From an uncultured Lachnospiraceae bacterium (lineage in GTDB: Bacteria > Bacillota > Clostridia > Lachnospirales > Lachnospiraceae): DNA of 6,271 nucleotides. Position numbers and translations under genes: made by a program. Position 1 is the first letter of the stretch; every line of letters starts with the position of its first letter. The notes under the pieces were generated by a model. It was not told the origin of the DNA, ran no database searches, and saw nothing but the letters and a program-made list of their open reading frames with translations. The stretch spans positions 1 to 6,271 of the forward strand of contig CACZNY010000211.1 of NCBI GenBank assembly GCA_902782655.1, written 5' to 3'. Below, in pieces: positions 5,915 through 6,271 of this stretch.

Positions 5915-6271
5915 TTAATTCTCCTCTGTGTCTTTTATCTGCTTATGCCATTCCTGCAGGCTTCTTACCTCACCCTGTCCGTTCTTCTTCACGTATCCTA
6001 TACCCTCTGCCGCAGATCTTGCCGCCGCTGCCGTAGTAATATATGTGACCCTGTTTTTGACTGCCGCTTTTCTTAAATAGCTGTCATCATACTTGGAATC
6101 CTTGCCTATAGGCGAATTGACAACCAGCTGAATGTCTCCGTTCGTCATATAGTCCACTATGTTTGGTCTGCCCTCATGCAGCTTTTTGACCATCTGAGCG
6201 GGTATCCCAGCATCCGTGATACGGTCATGGTTTCCCTTTGTCGCCATGATGCTAAAGCCTGCATCATGGAA
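5915..6271 (-). CDS. carB: Carbamoyl-phosphate synthase large subunit, C-terminal end (partial)
   Basis: The last 118 residues of CarB; the rest (the full protein is about 1,070 residues) lies beyond the right edge. The frame is open to the edge, reading FHDAGFSIMATKGN, so the ATG at 6247 is internal and not a start. This piece is the MGS-like allosteric domain that binds regulators such as UMP in characterised enzymes. Recognisable elements are ATKGN, the very typical LHEGRPNIVDYMTNGDIQLV, NSPIG, the Arg-containing YLRKAAVKNRVTYITT stretch, and an ending SLQEWHKQIK that closely matches the E. coli SVQEMHAQIK. The catalytic ATP-grasp domains are not visible. The enzyme makes carbamoyl phosphate for pyrimidine and arginine synthesis with the small subunit CarA. 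It ends TAA one base before mscL. Confidence 0.95.
   Translation of the reverse strand, partial: FHDAGFSIMATKGNHDRITDAGIPAQMVKKLHEGRPNIVDYMTNGDIQLVVNSPIGKDSKYDDSYLRKAAVKNRVTYITTAAAARSAAEGIGYVKKNGQGEVRSLQEWHKQIKDTEEN
5921..5925 (-). promoter_or_regulatory. Ribosome binding site of mscL within the carB 3' end
   Basis: AGGAG, within AGAGGAGA, sits 7 nt before the mscL ATG. The same bases encode the Glu-Glu near the carB C-terminus, so translation of mscL is likely linked to ribosomes finishing carB. Confidence 0.75.

Noticed and set aside
5915..6247. A separate 110-residue gene starting at 6247
   Set aside because: The frame continues upstream to the window edge with CarB-like sequence, and the Met lies inside the conserved FSIMATKGN segment. 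It is the CarB C-terminus.

Overview
The window looks like part of a Bacillota chromosome, most likely Clostridia and probably Lachnospiraceae. The reasons are a tandem glgC-glgD pair (GlgD is a Bacillota-type partner of ADP-glucose pyrophosphorylase), AGGAG/AGGGGG ribosome binding sites, moderate GC with frequent ATA and AGG codons, and a GH3 enzyme of a style common in gut and rumen clostridia. The family placement is inference. Every gene that can be supported lies on the minus strand, so the biological order runs from the right end to the left.

Layout, 5' to 3' on the minus strand: (1) the 3' end of carB (carbamoyl-phosphate synthase large subunit), cut by the right edge; (2) mscL, starting one base after the carB stop; (3) a GNAT acetyltransferase whose ATG overlaps the mscL TGA. 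These three look like one translationally linked unit. (4) A 127-bp intergenic region holds a probable glgC promoter (extended -10) with a perfect TTGTATACAA palindrome just upstream. (5) glgC and (6) glgD abut directly (TAAATG). (7) A 106-bp gap holds a strong 11-bp hairpin, probably the end of the glgCD transcript. (8) A very long open frame runs from 2561 off the left edge. It encodes an N-terminal HAD phosphatase-like domain joined in frame to a GH3 beta-glucosidase/xylosidase-like enzyme, which itself carries an extra inserted domain.

How the genes may work together: GlgC makes ADP-glucose from glucose-1-phosphate and ATP for glycogen synthesis, with GlgD as a non-catalytic partner. The HAD domain downstream most resembles the YihX type, for which glucose-1-phosphate phosphatase activity is known, and the attached GH3 would release sugars from beta-linked oligosaccharides. 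Glycoside cleavage, sugar-phosphate turnover and glycogen precursor synthesis are therefore encoded side by side. The HAD-GH3 fusion is the most unusual object here. The carB-mscL-GNAT block appears metabolically unrelated. No RNA genes, CRISPR arrays or mobile elements were seen, and no gene-free stretch exceeds 130 bp.
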